Part shown: positions 1 through 8,931 of the stretch, one piece after another | Numbering within the stretch: the first letter of the stretch is position 1 | Layout: the number at the start of each line of letters is the position of its first letter | Assembly (NCBI GenBank): GCA_027592755.1 | Contig: JAQCLE010000001.1 | Coordinates: 53,835 to 117,834, forward strand | Direction: 5' to 3' | From: Bacteroidota bacterium | GTDB lineage: Bacteria; Bacteroidota; Bacteroidia; Cytophagales; Cyclobacteriaceae | DNA: 64,000 nucleotides | Translations under genes and position numbers: made by a program | Notes under the pieces: generated by a model | Databases searched by the model: none | The model's input: only the letters and a program-made list of their open reading frames with translations | Told to the model about the DNA's origin: nothing

Positions 1-1306
1 CTCTATTATCAGGGTTTGGAAGTGTTTCACCGAATCCACCAATACCAAAACGCCAAATACCTGGATGAGCCATCAGTTCTTTCAGTTCTTTTCCAATGCT
101 AAATTCCTTGATAGCCCTGGTCCAATCATCACGACTTCCCCTGCCTTGATAACCGTATCCACGGATAAAATCCTTTCTCTTTTCTTTCATATTCCTGAAA
201 CGGGGAATATATATGCCATTAGGTCTTCTTCCAGAATAATATTGATCATCAAACATATCAGAATCTCCAGTGGCACCTGCTCCAAGGTGATGATCCATGA
301 TATTCCTGCCCAGCTGATCACTATCGTTACCCATTCCAGTTGGAAAGCGATCTGAGAGCGATTGCATCAATATTTGGGTTGAGGCCATCGAAGAGGCACA
401 GAGAAAGACAACCTTGCTCGTGAATTCGATCGTTTCATTTGTTTCAGAGTCTAAAATTCTCACGCCAGAAGCTCTTTTTGCATCAGCATCGTATATGACT
501 TCAGTAACAATAGAATTCGGCCTTAGCGTCATATTACCAGTGGCTTCGGCTGCAGGTAATGTTGAAGAATTACTACTGAAATAACCGCCAAAAGGGCACC
601 CTCTGATGCATTTATTCCTGAATTGGCATTTGCCCCGACCATTATGGGGTTGTGTTAAATTCGCTGAGCGCCCTATGGTCATTATTCGATCATTGAAATT
701 CTCTTCTATTTTTTGCTTGACATGTTTTTCGATGCAATTAAACTCCATTGGAGGAAGAAACTTACCATCTGGTAGCTGGGGCAATCCTTCTGCTCTTCCA
801 TTAACACCAATGAATGATTCTACATAATCATACCAGGGGGCAATATCCTTATACCTAAGTGGCCAGTCTGCCCCTGTTCCATCTTTGGCATTCGCTTCCA
901 AATCTATTTCACTCAAACGATAGCTTTGCCTTCCCCACGTTAGAGATCTACCCCCCACATGATATCCTCTCATCCAATCAAAACGCTTTGTTTCAGAGTA
1001 GGGATGTTCGGTGTCTTTTACCCACCAATGTTTGGTGGACTCTCTTACCGTATAACCGGTTCGATTCTGTTTTTCATAATCTTTGATTTCATCTGCCGGG
1101 AGATGGTCATTATTGGGTAATTCCCAGGGCTTCTTATGCATTGTTGGGTAATCAACCACATGCTTTACATCACGCCCCCTTTCCAAGACTAAAGTGTTTA
1201 ACCCTTTCTCACAGAGTTCTTTGGCTGCCCAACCTCCACTGATGCCAGTTCCCACAACTATTGCATCGTAGGTATTTTGCTTTTTTGCTTTCAAATTCAG
1301 ATTCAT
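1..1306 (-). CDS. GMC family FAD-dependent oxidoreductase (3' end outside window)
   Basis: The reverse strand is open from an ATG at 1306 to the window edge, giving about 435 residues without a stop. The N-terminus carries a Rossmann FAD-binding motif (GTGISGGWAAKEL, about residues 19-31) followed by LVLERG, typical of GMC oxidoreductases. Further on are a CxxGCPFGG-like segment (bases about 580-605) and an NIMDHHLGAGATGD segment, both usual in the gluconate-dehydrogenase/glucose-methanol-choline type found in Bacteroidota. Complete members have about 550-570 residues, so the C-terminus with the catalytic His/Asn pair is missing. Family members oxidise alcohols or sugars; the substrate here cannot be told. 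Many relatives lie beside a small subunit-3 gene, which would be to the left of this window. Confidence 0.9.
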   Translation of the reverse strand, partial: MNLNLKAKKQNTYDAIVVGTGISGGWAAKELCEKGLNTLVLERGRDVKHVVDYPTMHKKPWELPNNDHLPADEIKDYEKQNRTGYTVRESTKHWWVKDTEHPYSETKRFDWMRGYHVGGRSLTWGRQSYRLSEIDLEANAKDGTGADWPLRYKDIAPWYDYVESFIGVNGRAEGLPQLPDGKFLPPMEFNCIEKHVKQKIEENFNDRIMTIGRSANLTQPHNGRGKCQFRNKCIRGCPFGGYFSSNSSTLPAAEATGNMTLRPNSIVTEVIYDADAKRASGVRILDSETNETIEFTSKVVFLCASSMASTQILMQSLSDRFPTGMGNDSDQLGRNIMDHHLGAGATGDSDMFDDQYYSGRRPNGIYIPRFRNMKEKRKDFIRGYGYQGRGSRDDWTRAIKEFSIGKELKELMAHPGIWRFGIGGFGETLPNPDNR

Positions 1307-1434
1307 CGCACGCGACTGGTTATTTGAATGATAGTTCTCAAACGAATTTGAAATTTAAGTCATAAACTGTTTATATCAAGAACATTTATGTTGGAATGAT
1401 TAAATTGAAATTTGAATTATTACCTGGCAGCGTT

Positions 1435-2277
1435 ATGAAGTGGAGTGTTATAATGATCTTATTACTGACCATGATAACAATTATGGTGGCGCAACCGCCA
1501 AGTGATATCTATTTATTTGATATAGACATCGACAAGGGTAAAATTTCTAATCCCATAAACGTCACTAAAAGGAAAAATGGATATGATAATCAACCTTATT
1601 TGAGTCGCGATGGGCAAAGATTGTATTTCACAAGATCTTTAAGCGGCCAGACTGATATTTATTATTATGATTTAAAAATCGAGGTAATTCGGGAGTTTAG
1701 TTTTTCCCCCATAAGTGAATATTACGCAAAAGAAACTCGAGATGGGAAATTTATCTCTTTTGTTCTTGTTGGAGAGGCCTCTCAGGAATTATGGAAGATG
1801 CCACGAGAAGGAGGTGAACCAATAGCCATTGATGGCATCTCAAAAGTTGAGAATTATTCCTGGATTGATGATAATCAAATAGCAGTAATTGAAGTTGGTG
1901 AGCCTAACTTATTGAAAGTTGTGAACTTCTTGATGGGCAACTCCAAGACTATCTCTTCGAATGTTGGGAGAGGGCTACAAACATCAGGTGGTTTCCTATT
2001 TTTCGTTCAAAAGGAATCAGGAAGCGCATGGTGGATAAAGAGATATGATCCGATCACGGGCTATTCGATTAATGTTTTACCGGCTATTGAGAATCGGGAG
2101 GACTTCTTTGTCACCGCTTCAGGTATGATTCTGATGACTGATGGTCGTACTATATTTTATGAGAGGAAAGGGAAATGGAGAAATCTTGTTGAGATTGAAA
2201 TGTCGGATTTTTATGATTTTGATCGAATTTTGTTGTCAGAGGATGAAAAGAAATTGGTAATAGCCACAAAGAATTAG
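1435..2277 (+). CDS. Exported WD40/PD40-type beta-propeller protein
   Basis: The product is about 280 residues. I prefer the ATG at 1435 over the in-frame ATG at 1396, because it puts a signal peptide (MKWSVIMILLLTMITIMVAQ) exactly at the N-terminus. The mature part has blades of the TolB/PD40 kind: QPYLSRDGQRLYFTRS, SGQTDIYYYDL and EYYAKETRDGKFISFV. Such proteins act outside the cytoplasm as binding or scaffold modules, and no catalytic residues are evident. It is transcribed divergently from the GMC oxidoreductase and runs convergently into ispE, with only 5 bases between the stops. The function is unknown beyond the fold. Confidence 0.75.
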   Translation: MKWSVIMILLLTMITIMVAQPPSDIYLFDIDIDKGKISNPINVTKRKNGYDNQPYLSRDGQRLYFTRSLSGQTDIYYYDLKIEVIREFSFSPISEYYAKETRDGKFISFVLVGEASQELWKMPREGGEPIAIDGISKVENYSWIDDNQIAVIEVGEPNLLKVVNFLMGNSKTISSNVGRGLQTSGGFLFFVQKESGSAWWIKRYDPITGYSINVLPAIENREDFFVTASGMILMTDGRTIFYERKGKWRNLVEIEMSDFYDFDRILLSEDEKKLVIATKN

Positions 2278-2282
2278 TCAAA

Positions 2283-3092
2283 TCACATTTTACTCACAAA
2301 AACACTATTTGATCCGGTAATGGCCGTAATATCAGGTTCTGACTCAAAAATTCCATAAACTATGGACCCTGATCCTGTCATTGAAGCATAAATAGCACCC
2401 TCGTTATAAAGTTTCATTTTTACTCTTTCGATTTCCGGATGGTTCTTAAAAACAGAGGATTCAAAATTGTTCTTAAGAAGATCTCTCCATTCCGATGGTG
2501 GTCTTTGGGATAGAGTTTCTTTCAAATCAAATCCAGGTTGACTGTAAGTTACTGATTCATACCCATCAGCAGTAGAAATATGGATGTTAGGATGTATGAG
2601 TGCGACGTAATAATTGGACAAGTTTAGTTCAAGGGCCTCTAATTTAGTGCCTGTGCCTGTTGCTATCGCGGGTTGACTCTTAACAAAAAAAGGACAATCA
2701 CTGCCAAGCTTTGCGGCATAACTCTCAAGGTTATTGTTGGTCAACCCAAGTTGAAAGAATTCATTGAGCATGTTAAGCGTGAAAGCGCCATTCGATGATC
2801 CTCCTCCCAAACCAGAACCAATAGGGATTACTTTATGGAGGTGTATATGAACCGGGGGAATGTCAAACTTGCCTGATAGAAGATCATAAGCTTTCTTACA
2901 TAGGTTGTTGTTTGCGTCACCTGGTATATCAGTCCCGGATATTGAGAGCTTGAAAGATTTGGATTCAATTATTTCAAGAGCGTCGCACCAGGCAATCGGG
3001 TAAAAGCAGCTGATTAGATCATGATAACCATCGTTCCGTTTTCCGGTAACAAATAACCCAAGATTTATCTTGCCATTTGGGAATGTTATCAT
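2283..3092 (-). CDS. ispE: 4-diphosphocytidyl-2-C-methyl-D-erythritol kinase
   Basis: A GHMP kinase of 269 residues that phosphorylates CDP-methylerythritol in the MEP route to isopentenyl diphosphate. The N-terminus (MITFPNGKINLGLFVTGKR) with the catalytic Lys-Asn region, the glycine-rich ATP loop PIGSGLGGGSSNGAF (about residues 88-102) and the LGSDCPFF motif (about 130-137) are diagnostic. A C-terminal GHMP motif, ASMTGSGSIVYGIF, is also present. The length fits the family. It sits 13 bases downstream of fabI on the same strand, so the two may be co-transcribed. It is an essential cytosolic enzyme. Confidence 0.95.
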   Translation of the reverse strand: MITFPNGKINLGLFVTGKRNDGYHDLISCFYPIAWCDALEIIESKSFKLSISGTDIPGDANNNLCKKAYDLLSGKFDIPPVHIHLHKVIPIGSGLGGGSSNGAFTLNMLNEFFQLGLTNNNLESYAAKLGSDCPFFVKSQPAIATGTGTKLEALELNLSNYYVALIHPNIHISTADGYESVTYSQPGFDLKETLSQRPPSEWRDLLKNNFESSVFKNHPEIERVKMKLYNEGAIYASMTGSGSIVYGIFESEPDITAITGSNSVFVSKM

Positions 3093-3105
3093 TTTAGCAA
3101 AGGCA

Positions 3106-3918
3106 TTACTTACTCATTTGTTCGATAATTTCTTCGGTAATCCCGGACGTTGAAAACCCGCCATCATGCATTAGATTTTGCATAGTCACCTTTCTGGTGA
3201 GATCAGAAAACATAACCACGCAATAGTTAGCACAATCCTCAGCAGAAGCGTTACCCAACGGTGACATTTTATCAGCATAGTTGAAAAAAGCATCAAATCC
3301 TGAAATTCCGATGCCCGCGGTTGTCATTGTTGGCGATTGAGAGATTGTATTCACTCGAACGTTTTTCAATCTTCCATAACGTTGGCCGTAGCTTCTGGCT
3401 ATTGACTCCAGGGCGGCTTTGGCCTGGGCCATATCAGAATAATCGGGAAAAGTGCGTTGGGAAGCAATATACGTAAGGGCCAAAATGGAGCCCCATTCAT
3501 TCATTGCGTCAAGTTTTTCCGCAGTTTGCATCACCTTGTGAAATGAAAGAGCTGAGATATCGAGTGATTTTAAGAACCATTCATAGTTGAGGTCGCCATA
3601 TTCTTTTTTCTTTCTGACGTTTGGGCTCATACCGATGGAGTGCAAAACAAAGTCAATTTTGCCTCCGAGTATTTCCATTGACTTTATAAATAGTTGCTCC
3701 AGTTCCTCAGGGGACGTTGCATCTGCAGGGATTACCTGAGAACCAGTATTTTCTGCCAACGTGTTAATAGCGCCCATTCGCAGTGCAATTGGAGCATTGG
3801 ATAGCGTAAATTTTCCGCCTTGCTCGTGAACCTTCAAGGCTACTTTCCAGGCAATGGAATTCTCATCAAGGGCGCCAAAAATGATTCCTTTTTTATTGGC
3901 TAACAGGTTATTTGACAT
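3106..3918 (-). CDS. fabI: Enoyl-[acyl-carrier-protein] reductase (NADH)
   Basis: This 270-residue protein catalyses the last reduction of each fatty-acid elongation cycle. It starts with the FabI-type nucleotide-binding segment KKGIIFGALDENSIAWKVA. It carries the FabI catalytic Tyr-x6-Lys arrangement in DYSDMAQAKAALES (about residues 160-173) instead of the YxxxK of ordinary SDRs. HSIGMSPN and the late MHDGGFSTSG segments also match FabI. It lies between a DUF1232 gene and ispE on the minus strand. The length is normal and nothing is missing. Confidence 0.95.
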   Translation of the reverse strand: MSNNLLANKKGIIFGALDENSIAWKVALKVHEQGGKFTLSNAPIALRMGAINTLAENTGSQVIPADATSPEELEQLFIKSMEILGGKIDFVLHSIGMSPNVRKKKEYGDLNYEWFLKSLDISALSFHKVMQTAEKLDAMNEWGSILALTYIASQRTFPDYSDMAQAKAALESIARSYGQRYGRLKNVRVNTISQSPTMTTAGIGISGFDAFFNYADKMSPLGNASAEDCANYCVVMFSDLTRKVTMQNLMHDGGFSTSGITEEIIEQMSK

Positions 3919-3943
3919 GGTTAGAATTAAGTGTGGGATGAAT

Positions 3944-4360
3944 TTAGTTTGAAGGAGCCATTTGGCTTGACTGCCAATCTTTGTAAGCTGATATGTCTTT
4001 TTGAACGCTCTTATAAATCCAGAGAAGTATTGTTAAGTCATCAACGTATCCTGTTATCGGTATGAAATCAGGAATCGCATCAATGGGAATTAGAAAATAT
4101 ATTAGGCCGAATAGGATTAGGAGTAATGTCCTTTTTGGGATATCCCTGTACTCACCTGAGATGTGACTTTTGATCATATTGATAAACAATTTTACAGATT
4201 CAAACAACTCCTTTAGTTTCTCATTGCTTGACAATTCCTCAATCTTCAATTTGACCTGGTCAACAAAGTTTCGCAAGGCACCGGGATCTTCAGCCAGTCG
4301 TCTTGCCTTTTCTTTTATTTCATCTGAAAGTTTACGTTTCATCATAAAGACTTTAAGCAT
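3944..4360 (-). CDS. DUF1232 (YkvA-like) membrane protein
   Basis: The product is 138 residues. The C-terminal half holds the DUF1232 signature: a hydrophobic helix running into YFLIPIDAIPDFIPITGYVDDL (about residues 91-112) and then an ILLWIYKSV helix. The N-terminal half is charged and helical. The start codon overlaps the stop of the upstream gene by one base (TAATG), which indicates translational coupling; a second Met at position 6-7 is an alternative start. The biochemical role of DUF1232 proteins is not established. Confidence in the family is high and in the function nil. Confidence 0.85.
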   Translation of the reverse strand: MLKVFMMKRKLSDEIKEKARRLAEDPGALRNFVDQVKLKIEELSSNEKLKELFESVKLFINMIKSHISGEYRDIPKRTLLLILFGLIYFLIPIDAIPDFIPITGYVDDLTILLWIYKSVQKDISAYKDWQSSQMAPSN

Positions 4361-4881
4361 TAATAGAATTGCCGGATTTCATCTTTCAAAAATGTTAAGG
4401 CATTGGCTATTGGATCATTTTCCTTGTAGAGCATCTTTTCGAATATCTTTTTGGCCAGATCGATTCCACTCGCATCGTCTACCATTTCCGAAGCTGATGT
4501 ATTAATAGTTGAAACTATTTCTTCCATGGCCTTTTTTGCCAGGTTCCAGGCTTCGTCTGACATATAGAGTTGCTGTGATAAATTATGGTTGAACTCTTCT
4601 CTAATTTCATGCAGCAAAACAGCTTGCAGTTCTTTGGCGGTTATTTTTCCCTGATTTAGTCGCATTATCAGGTTGTTTGGGCTTGTCCTCTCTAAGAAAA
4701 GGCAAATGCGCTCGTAGGCTTGTAATCTTAGCGGTAATACGGTTTCCTGCATTTGCAGACGACCTTCCACAAGTTTTTTCTCATAGTCACGGTGTATGAA
4801 AAGTCGAATAGCAATATACATTCCATACAGCACCGCTGCCGCAGGAATTGTCAATTTCAGGAATTCAACGAAGACATCCAT
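4360..4881 (-). CDS. Conserved membrane-anchored protein of unknown function
   Basis: This protein has 173 residues. One N-terminal transmembrane helix (FLKLTIPAAAVLYGMYIAIRL region, residues 7-28) is followed by a soluble, mostly helical domain rich in Leu, Glu and Lys. It contains PLRLQAYERICLFLERTSPNN and a C-terminal NALTFLKDEIRQFY. Proteins of this shape are widespread in Bacteroidota next to DUF1232 or lipid genes, but I know of no assigned role. It is coupled to the DUF1232 gene by a one-base overlap, so the two products probably work together at the inner membrane. Confidence 0.8.
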   Translation of the reverse strand: MDVFVEFLKLTIPAAAVLYGMYIAIRLFIHRDYEKKLVEGRLQMQETVLPLRLQAYERICLFLERTSPNNLIMRLNQGKITAKELQAVLLHEIREEFNHNLSQQLYMSDEAWNLAKKAMEEIVSTINTSASEMVDDASGIDLAKKIFEKMLYKENDPIANALTFLKDEIRQFY

Positions 4882-4942
4882 CCTTGTTTATTTTTGAACT
4901 GTGAAGTTAATATACTTTATCCTAAGTGATTTATGATGATTA

Positions 4943-5605
4943 TCAACCGGGTAATTCAGCAATTCTGGTCATACCAGCTTGCGTCTTATCACCCAAATTC
5001 ACACATATGGTGGCATCTGTTGGTAATAATATATCCACTCGGGAGCCAAATTTGATAAATCCGAACTCAGCACCCTGAACCACAACATCTCCCTCCTTTA
5101 TATAACATTTAATCCTCCTTGCAACTGCCCCGGCTATCTGTCGGAACAGCACTTCAAGGTTATCACTCATTTTTACGACTACTGTAGTACGCTCATTCTG
5201 AGTACTGGATTTTGGATGCCAGGCAACGAGGTATTTGCCCGGATGGTATTTGAAATAACTTACAATACCCGAAACCGGATTCCTATTAACATGTACATTG
5301 ACAGGTGACATGAATATTGAAACTTGCGTTCGTTTATTATTAAAATATTCAACTTCTTCCACTTCTTCAATAACAACCACTTTCCCATCTGCTGGAGCCA
5401 AAACAAATTTTGAATCAATTAAAGGCGTGATTTTCGGATTTCTGAAAAATTGGAGTACCAGGAGGAACAGCATAACGCTACACCCCAGGAAACTGTTAAA
5501 AACAATCGCAGCCACCGCGAATATTTCAATAAGCAAATAATTGATGCCGAAAAGCAGTAATAGAAGAATAACAAGAATTTTTCTCCCTTCTTTGTGTATA
5601 GTCAC
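4943..5605 (-). CDS. psd: Phosphatidylserine decarboxylase proenzyme (short type)
   Basis: This 220-residue, membrane-associated enzyme makes phosphatidylethanolamine from phosphatidylserine. Two N-terminal hydrophobic helices (about residues 8-50) precede the catalytic domain. FVLAPADGKVVVIEEV, FMSPVNVHVNRNPVSG and the late KFGSRVDILLPTD follow. The Gly-Ser of FGS is the self-cleavage site that yields the pyruvoyl prosthetic group. The length matches the short Bacteroidota/archaetidylserine decarboxylase type rather than the ~300-residue proteobacterial form. The gene is 2 bases from the glutamate dehydrogenase gene and near cdsA, which supplies the CDP-diacylglycerol of the same pathway. 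Confidence 0.95.
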   Translation of the reverse strand: MTIHKEGRKILVILLLLLFGINYLLIEIFAVAAIVFNSFLGCSVMLFLLVLQFFRNPKITPLIDSKFVLAPADGKVVVIEEVEEVEYFNNKRTQVSIFMSPVNVHVNRNPVSGIVSYFKYHPGKYLVAWHPKSSTQNERTTVVVKMSDNLEVLFRQIAGAVARRIKCYIKEGDVVVQGAEFGFIKFGSRVDILLPTDATICVNLGDKTQAGMTRIAELPG

Positions 5606-5607
5606 CG

Positions 5608-6882
5608 TTAATATCCTCCTCTGAATTTATATATTTTGGCGACTTTATCGATTGCCACAATATATGCTGCGATTCTTAAAGAAACGTTGTGTAAAATGGC
5701 TGTATTGTACACATTGTTGAAAGCATCTTTCAGTATCCTGTCACTTCTGCGGTTTACCCTTTCACTTGTCCATTTATAGCCTAATCTGTTTTGGATCCAT
5801 TCAAAGTATGAGACCGTAACACCACCGGCGTTGGCCAGGATATCAGGAACTGCCATTATTCCTTTGTCAACCAAAATATTATCTGCTTTGGCGGAAGTTG
5901 GTCCATTTGCTCCCTCCACGATCAACTTTGCTTTGATGCCGTCGGCATTTTTTTTGGTGATTACATCTTCGAGAGCAGCGGGCACCAAAACGTCGACATC
6001 CAATAGTAAAAGCTCATCGTTTTCAATTCTTTCGCCTCCATTAAAGCCCTCGAGTGTTCCTTTATTTCCATTTCGGTATTCGATCGCCTTTTTTATGTCC
6101 ACTCCCTTATCATTGTAATAAGCCCCGGATATGTCGCTGATTGCACAAATAGTGAGACCCCTTTCTTCGAGGAGTTCTGAGGCCCAGGAGCCGACATTAC
6201 CAAAACCCTGTATAGCACATCTTGCCTGGAATGGATTAATTCGAAGTTTCTCCATAGCGGAAAGTGTAGAGATCATCACTCCCCGACCGGTAGCCTCTGC
6301 ACGTCCTAAAGAGCCGCCAAGGACCAGAGGTTTTCCGGTAACTGCAGCGTTCACGGTCATACCAACTGCTCGTGAATACTCATCCATCACCCAGGCCATT
6401 TCTTGTTGTCCTGTGCCCATATCAGGGGCTGGGATATCGGAATCTGGGCCCAGAACCGAATGCAATGCTTGTGTGTAGGCTCGGGTCAGTCTCTCAAGCT
6501 CACCCTGGCTCATTTCACGGGGGTTGCATTTTATACCACCTTTGGCACCACCAAAAGGAATGTCAATGACCGCACATTTCCATGTCATCCAGGCTGCCAG
6601 AGCCTTAATTTCATCAATATTTACATTTGGATCATATCGGATCCCACCTTTGGATGGCCCAAGGATATTCGAATGAATGATCCGATGACCTTCAAAAACT
6701 TCCACTCTTCCGCTATCAAGAGTTACTGGCAGGTTAACGATGATTTGCTTTACTGGTGATTTTAAAACATTATAGGTTTGGTCATCCAGTCCGAGGATTT
6801 CAGCTGCAATGTTAAACCTCGACATCATCGATTCAAAAGGATTTTCTTTATCCTTTATCGGGGCGGGTTCAATATATCCCAT
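5608..6882 (-). CDS. gdhA: Glu/Leu/Phe/Val dehydrogenase (probable glutamate dehydrogenase)
   Basis: The product is 424 residues, the normal size of hexameric GDH. The catalytic-lysine motif PFGGAKGGIKCNPREMS (about residues 109-125) and PAPDMGTGQQEMAWVMDEY are present. The NAD(P)-binding Rossmann segment AIQGFGNVGSWASELL and NAGGVTVSYFEW follow. The reaction is reversible oxidative deamination of glutamate to 2-oxoglutarate. Coenzyme preference cannot be read safely from sequence. The gene is packed against psd with 2 bases between them, suggesting one transcript although the functions differ. Confidence 0.92.
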   Translation of the reverse strand: MGYIEPAPIKDKENPFESMMSRFNIAAEILGLDDQTYNVLKSPVKQIIVNLPVTLDSGRVEVFEGHRIIHSNILGPSKGGIRYDPNVNIDEIKALAAWMTWKCAVIDIPFGGAKGGIKCNPREMSQGELERLTRAYTQALHSVLGPDSDIPAPDMGTGQQEMAWVMDEYSRAVGMTVNAAVTGKPLVLGGSLGRAEATGRGVMISTLSAMEKLRINPFQARCAIQGFGNVGSWASELLEERGLTICAISDISGAYYNDKGVDIKKAIEYRNGNKGTLEGFNGGERIENDELLLLDVDVLVPAALEDVITKKNADGIKAKLIVEGANGPTSAKADNILVDKGIMAVPDILANAGGVTVSYFEWIQNRLGYKWTSERVNRRSDRILKDAFNNVYNTAILHNVSLRIAAYIVAIDKVAKIYKFRGGY

Positions 6883-6952
6883 AACAATAAATGACTTGAA
6901 AATTTAAATTAATGTTGTCACTACAAAGCTACTATTCTTTGTTGCACAAGTG

Positions 6953-7777
6953 CTATAGAATCTTTAAAAACATGAGAATAAAAGGCACTGACAACAATAA
7001 TCCATCGAATCGGTCAAGGAAACCTCCATGCCCAATAATCACTTTTCCGGAGTCTTTTATTTCCATACTCCTTTTGAAAAGTGACTCTACAAGATCACCG
7101 TAAGTACCGGCAATGATGATGATGCCAGATATGGCGAACCATTCGATCAGGCTGAATTCTATGAAGTATAGTGAGAACCCATACGCAAAAGCAAAAGAAA
7201 GCGCTGCACCCCCCAAACTTCCCTCCCACGATTTCTTTGGTGAAACTCTTTCAAAAAGTTTAGTCTTCCCAAATTTAGTCCCGGCGAAATATGCTCCGGT
7301 ATCACTTGCCCAAAGGAGGAACAGCATCCCGACAAGCGCCTCATGGTTATAGGGACCTTTGATGAATGCTATAATGTTGATCAGCGCAAAGGGAACGGCT
7401 ACGTAAATGATACCCAAAAAAGTAAAGGCAATATTTGTAAAGGGTCGTGTTTCGTTTTTCTTATAAAGTTTGATGAAATAGATTGTCGAGACAACAGGGA
7501 AAATTGCAAAGTACCAGTTTTGATGAAGTATTTGTTGCTCGATCAGAAATGTAAGGGTAAATATCAAGGCACCTCCCAGGGTACCCAAATACCTAAGTGG
7601 TACTATCCCATGGATTTTGATCAGTTTGTAAAATTCAAGTTGGGAAGAGACGGTGATGAACAGAAATACAATAAAGTAACTCCAGGGGCCCCAAATGATG
7701 GAGCTAATTACTACAAAAGATCCGAAGAGCCCCGTAATTATCCTTTGCGTGAGGTTGTTGTATTTACTTAAAATCAA
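6953..7777 (-). CDS. cdsA: Phosphatidate cytidylyltransferase
   Basis: A 274-residue polytopic membrane protein that makes CDP-diacylglycerol from phosphatidate and CTP. The family signature lies at the C-terminus: SLFKRSMEIKDSG followed by GHGGFLDRFDG (about residues 232-259), with the conserved Lys-Asp and His-Gly-Gly/Asp-Arg. Several transmembrane helices precede it, including WASDTGAYFAGTKFG, another conserved segment. It overlaps the start of the DUF2007 gene upstream by 14 bases. With psd nearby it completes two steps of phospholipid synthesis. Confidence 0.95.
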   Translation of the reverse strand: MILSKYNNLTQRIITGLFGSFVVISSIIWGPWSYFIVFLFITVSSQLEFYKLIKIHGIVPLRYLGTLGGALIFTLTFLIEQQILHQNWYFAIFPVVSTIYFIKLYKKNETRPFTNIAFTFLGIIYVAVPFALINIIAFIKGPYNHEALVGMLFLLWASDTGAYFAGTKFGKTKLFERVSPKKSWEGSLGGAALSFAFAYGFSLYFIEFSLIEWFAISGIIIIAGTYGDLVESLFKRSMEIKDSGKVIIGHGGFLDRFDGLLLSVPFILMFLKIL

Positions 7778-7970
7778 TTTCCTCTTCGATTATTTTAAGT
7801 GCCTTTATTACGTTGTCAGGGGCAACATGTACTTCATAAAGTCCGATTTGGTAACTCGAGTCCTTTTTATTAACAATTACCGGATCGAGGTAGTTTTCAT
7901 CTAAAATAGCTTTGACAATAGCCACCTTATGTTCAACATTACTCTGATATACTTTTTGCCAGTCAGCCAT
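7764..7970 (-). CDS. DUF2007-like small protein
   Basis: About 68 residues from the ATG at 7970; a GTG at 7979 would add three residues. The sequence (WQKVYQSNVEHKVAIVKAIL, then GLYEVHVAPDNVIKAL) matches the DUF2007 'putative signal transducing protein' type, a small alpha/beta domain whose usual annotation is not experimentally based. It overlaps the stop of the CPBP protease gene by 8 bases and the start of cdsA by 14 bases, so all three are translated from one compact message. Confidence 0.8.
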   Translation of the reverse strand: MADWQKVYQSNVEHKVAIVKAILDENYLDPVIVNKKDSSYQIGLYEVHVAPDNVIKALKIIEEEIDFK

Positions 7971-8892
7971 GAGTTTCACGGTGTTTTACGAGTTTGAAGA
8001 AATAGTAAAACATTAGACCAAATAATACCCCGGACATTAGCACAGTGCTTAGGGGTATTTCACTGGTTCCGTCAATGTTGAATTTAATTATGTCCTGTTG
8101 ATAAAGGTAAACCATTATCAAAGTAAACCCATTGGTCAGAAAATGTGCCAATATTGCCAATAGCAGACTTCCGGACCACCAATAAAGATAACCAAAAAGG
8201 ACACCCAAAAACATCCGGGGAATCATACCATAAAACTGAAAGTGGATCACTCCGAACAACAATCCGGTTAACCAGATAGCAGCATGAGCATTTTTAGTGA
8301 CACCATAAAATTTTTGCTGGATCAAACCTCTGAATATAAGCTCTTCCCCAATTCCCGGTATAATGGCAATAATAATCAGACCAAGTAGAAGCTGTCCAAT
8401 GTTTTCAAACGATGTTAGGAATTCCGTAATATCTTTTAGTTCATCTTCCAGTCCCCGAGCAAATGCTTCGAAGAAATCGGGGAAATCTATGTTCATGTTC
8501 CATTCGATGATGGGTGTGTTTAAGAACATAAAAGAAAACCAAACCGCAACGGTAAGGAGCAATGCAATGCCAAGAGGTTCTGGAATTGTAGCAAATTGTC
8601 CAAGTCCTTTTTTCTCAAATATTCTCAGATAGAGAATAGGTGCAATAATGAAAGTAAATAATCCTGATACCCCTTGAACGAGCAACAATGGAACGCGACC
8701 TGAAGCATCGCTCATAGGATCTGCCAGGAAAGCCATGGTCTGAGCAATACTGAAATCAAAAAAAGGAAGGATGACAATAAGCCCTACAAAATTGCCAACA
8801 AACATTCCGGCAATTGCAAACAAGATTATAAAAACTATAGCGAGAAATGGATTACGTTGATGTGAGGAAACCTCCGAGTGTGTGTTCTCCAT
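7963..8892 (-). CDS. CPBP family intramembrane metalloprotease
   Basis: The product has 309 residues and about eight hydrophobic segments. The catalytic motifs of the CAAX-protease/bacteriocin-processing family are in place: GIGEELIFRGLIQQKF (EExxxR, about residues 180-195), HFQFYGMIPRMFLGVLFG, and a final His in AILAHFLTNG. Relatives cleave membrane-embedded substrates; the substrate here is unknown. It is the first gene of the CPBP-DUF2007-cdsA overlap group and is divergent from dusB across 39 bases. Confidence 0.9.
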   Translation of the reverse strand: MENTHSEVSSHQRNPFLAIVFIILFAIAGMFVGNFVGLIVILPFFDFSIAQTMAFLADPMSDASGRVPLLLVQGVSGLFTFIIAPILYLRIFEKKGLGQFATIPEPLGIALLLTVAVWFSFMFLNTPIIEWNMNIDFPDFFEAFARGLEDELKDITEFLTSFENIGQLLLGLIIIAIIPGIGEELIFRGLIQQKFYGVTKNAHAAIWLTGLLFGVIHFQFYGMIPRMFLGVLFGYLYWWSGSLLLAILAHFLTNGFTLIMVYLYQQDIIKFNIDGTSEIPLSTVLMSGVLFGLMFYYFFKLVKHRETHG

Positions 8893-8931
8893 ATTTGATC
8901 ATAAATTTACGGCAAAATTCCTGATTGCAAA

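Noticed and set aside
6131..6759. Plus-strand frames of about 115-118 codons opposite the glutamate dehydrogenase gene
   Set aside because: Antisense shadows of a highly conserved gene; no independent support.
7343..7771. 142-codon plus-strand frame opposite cdsA
   Set aside because: Shadow of a well-supported cdsA; Lys/Asn/Tyr-rich sequence without a domain.
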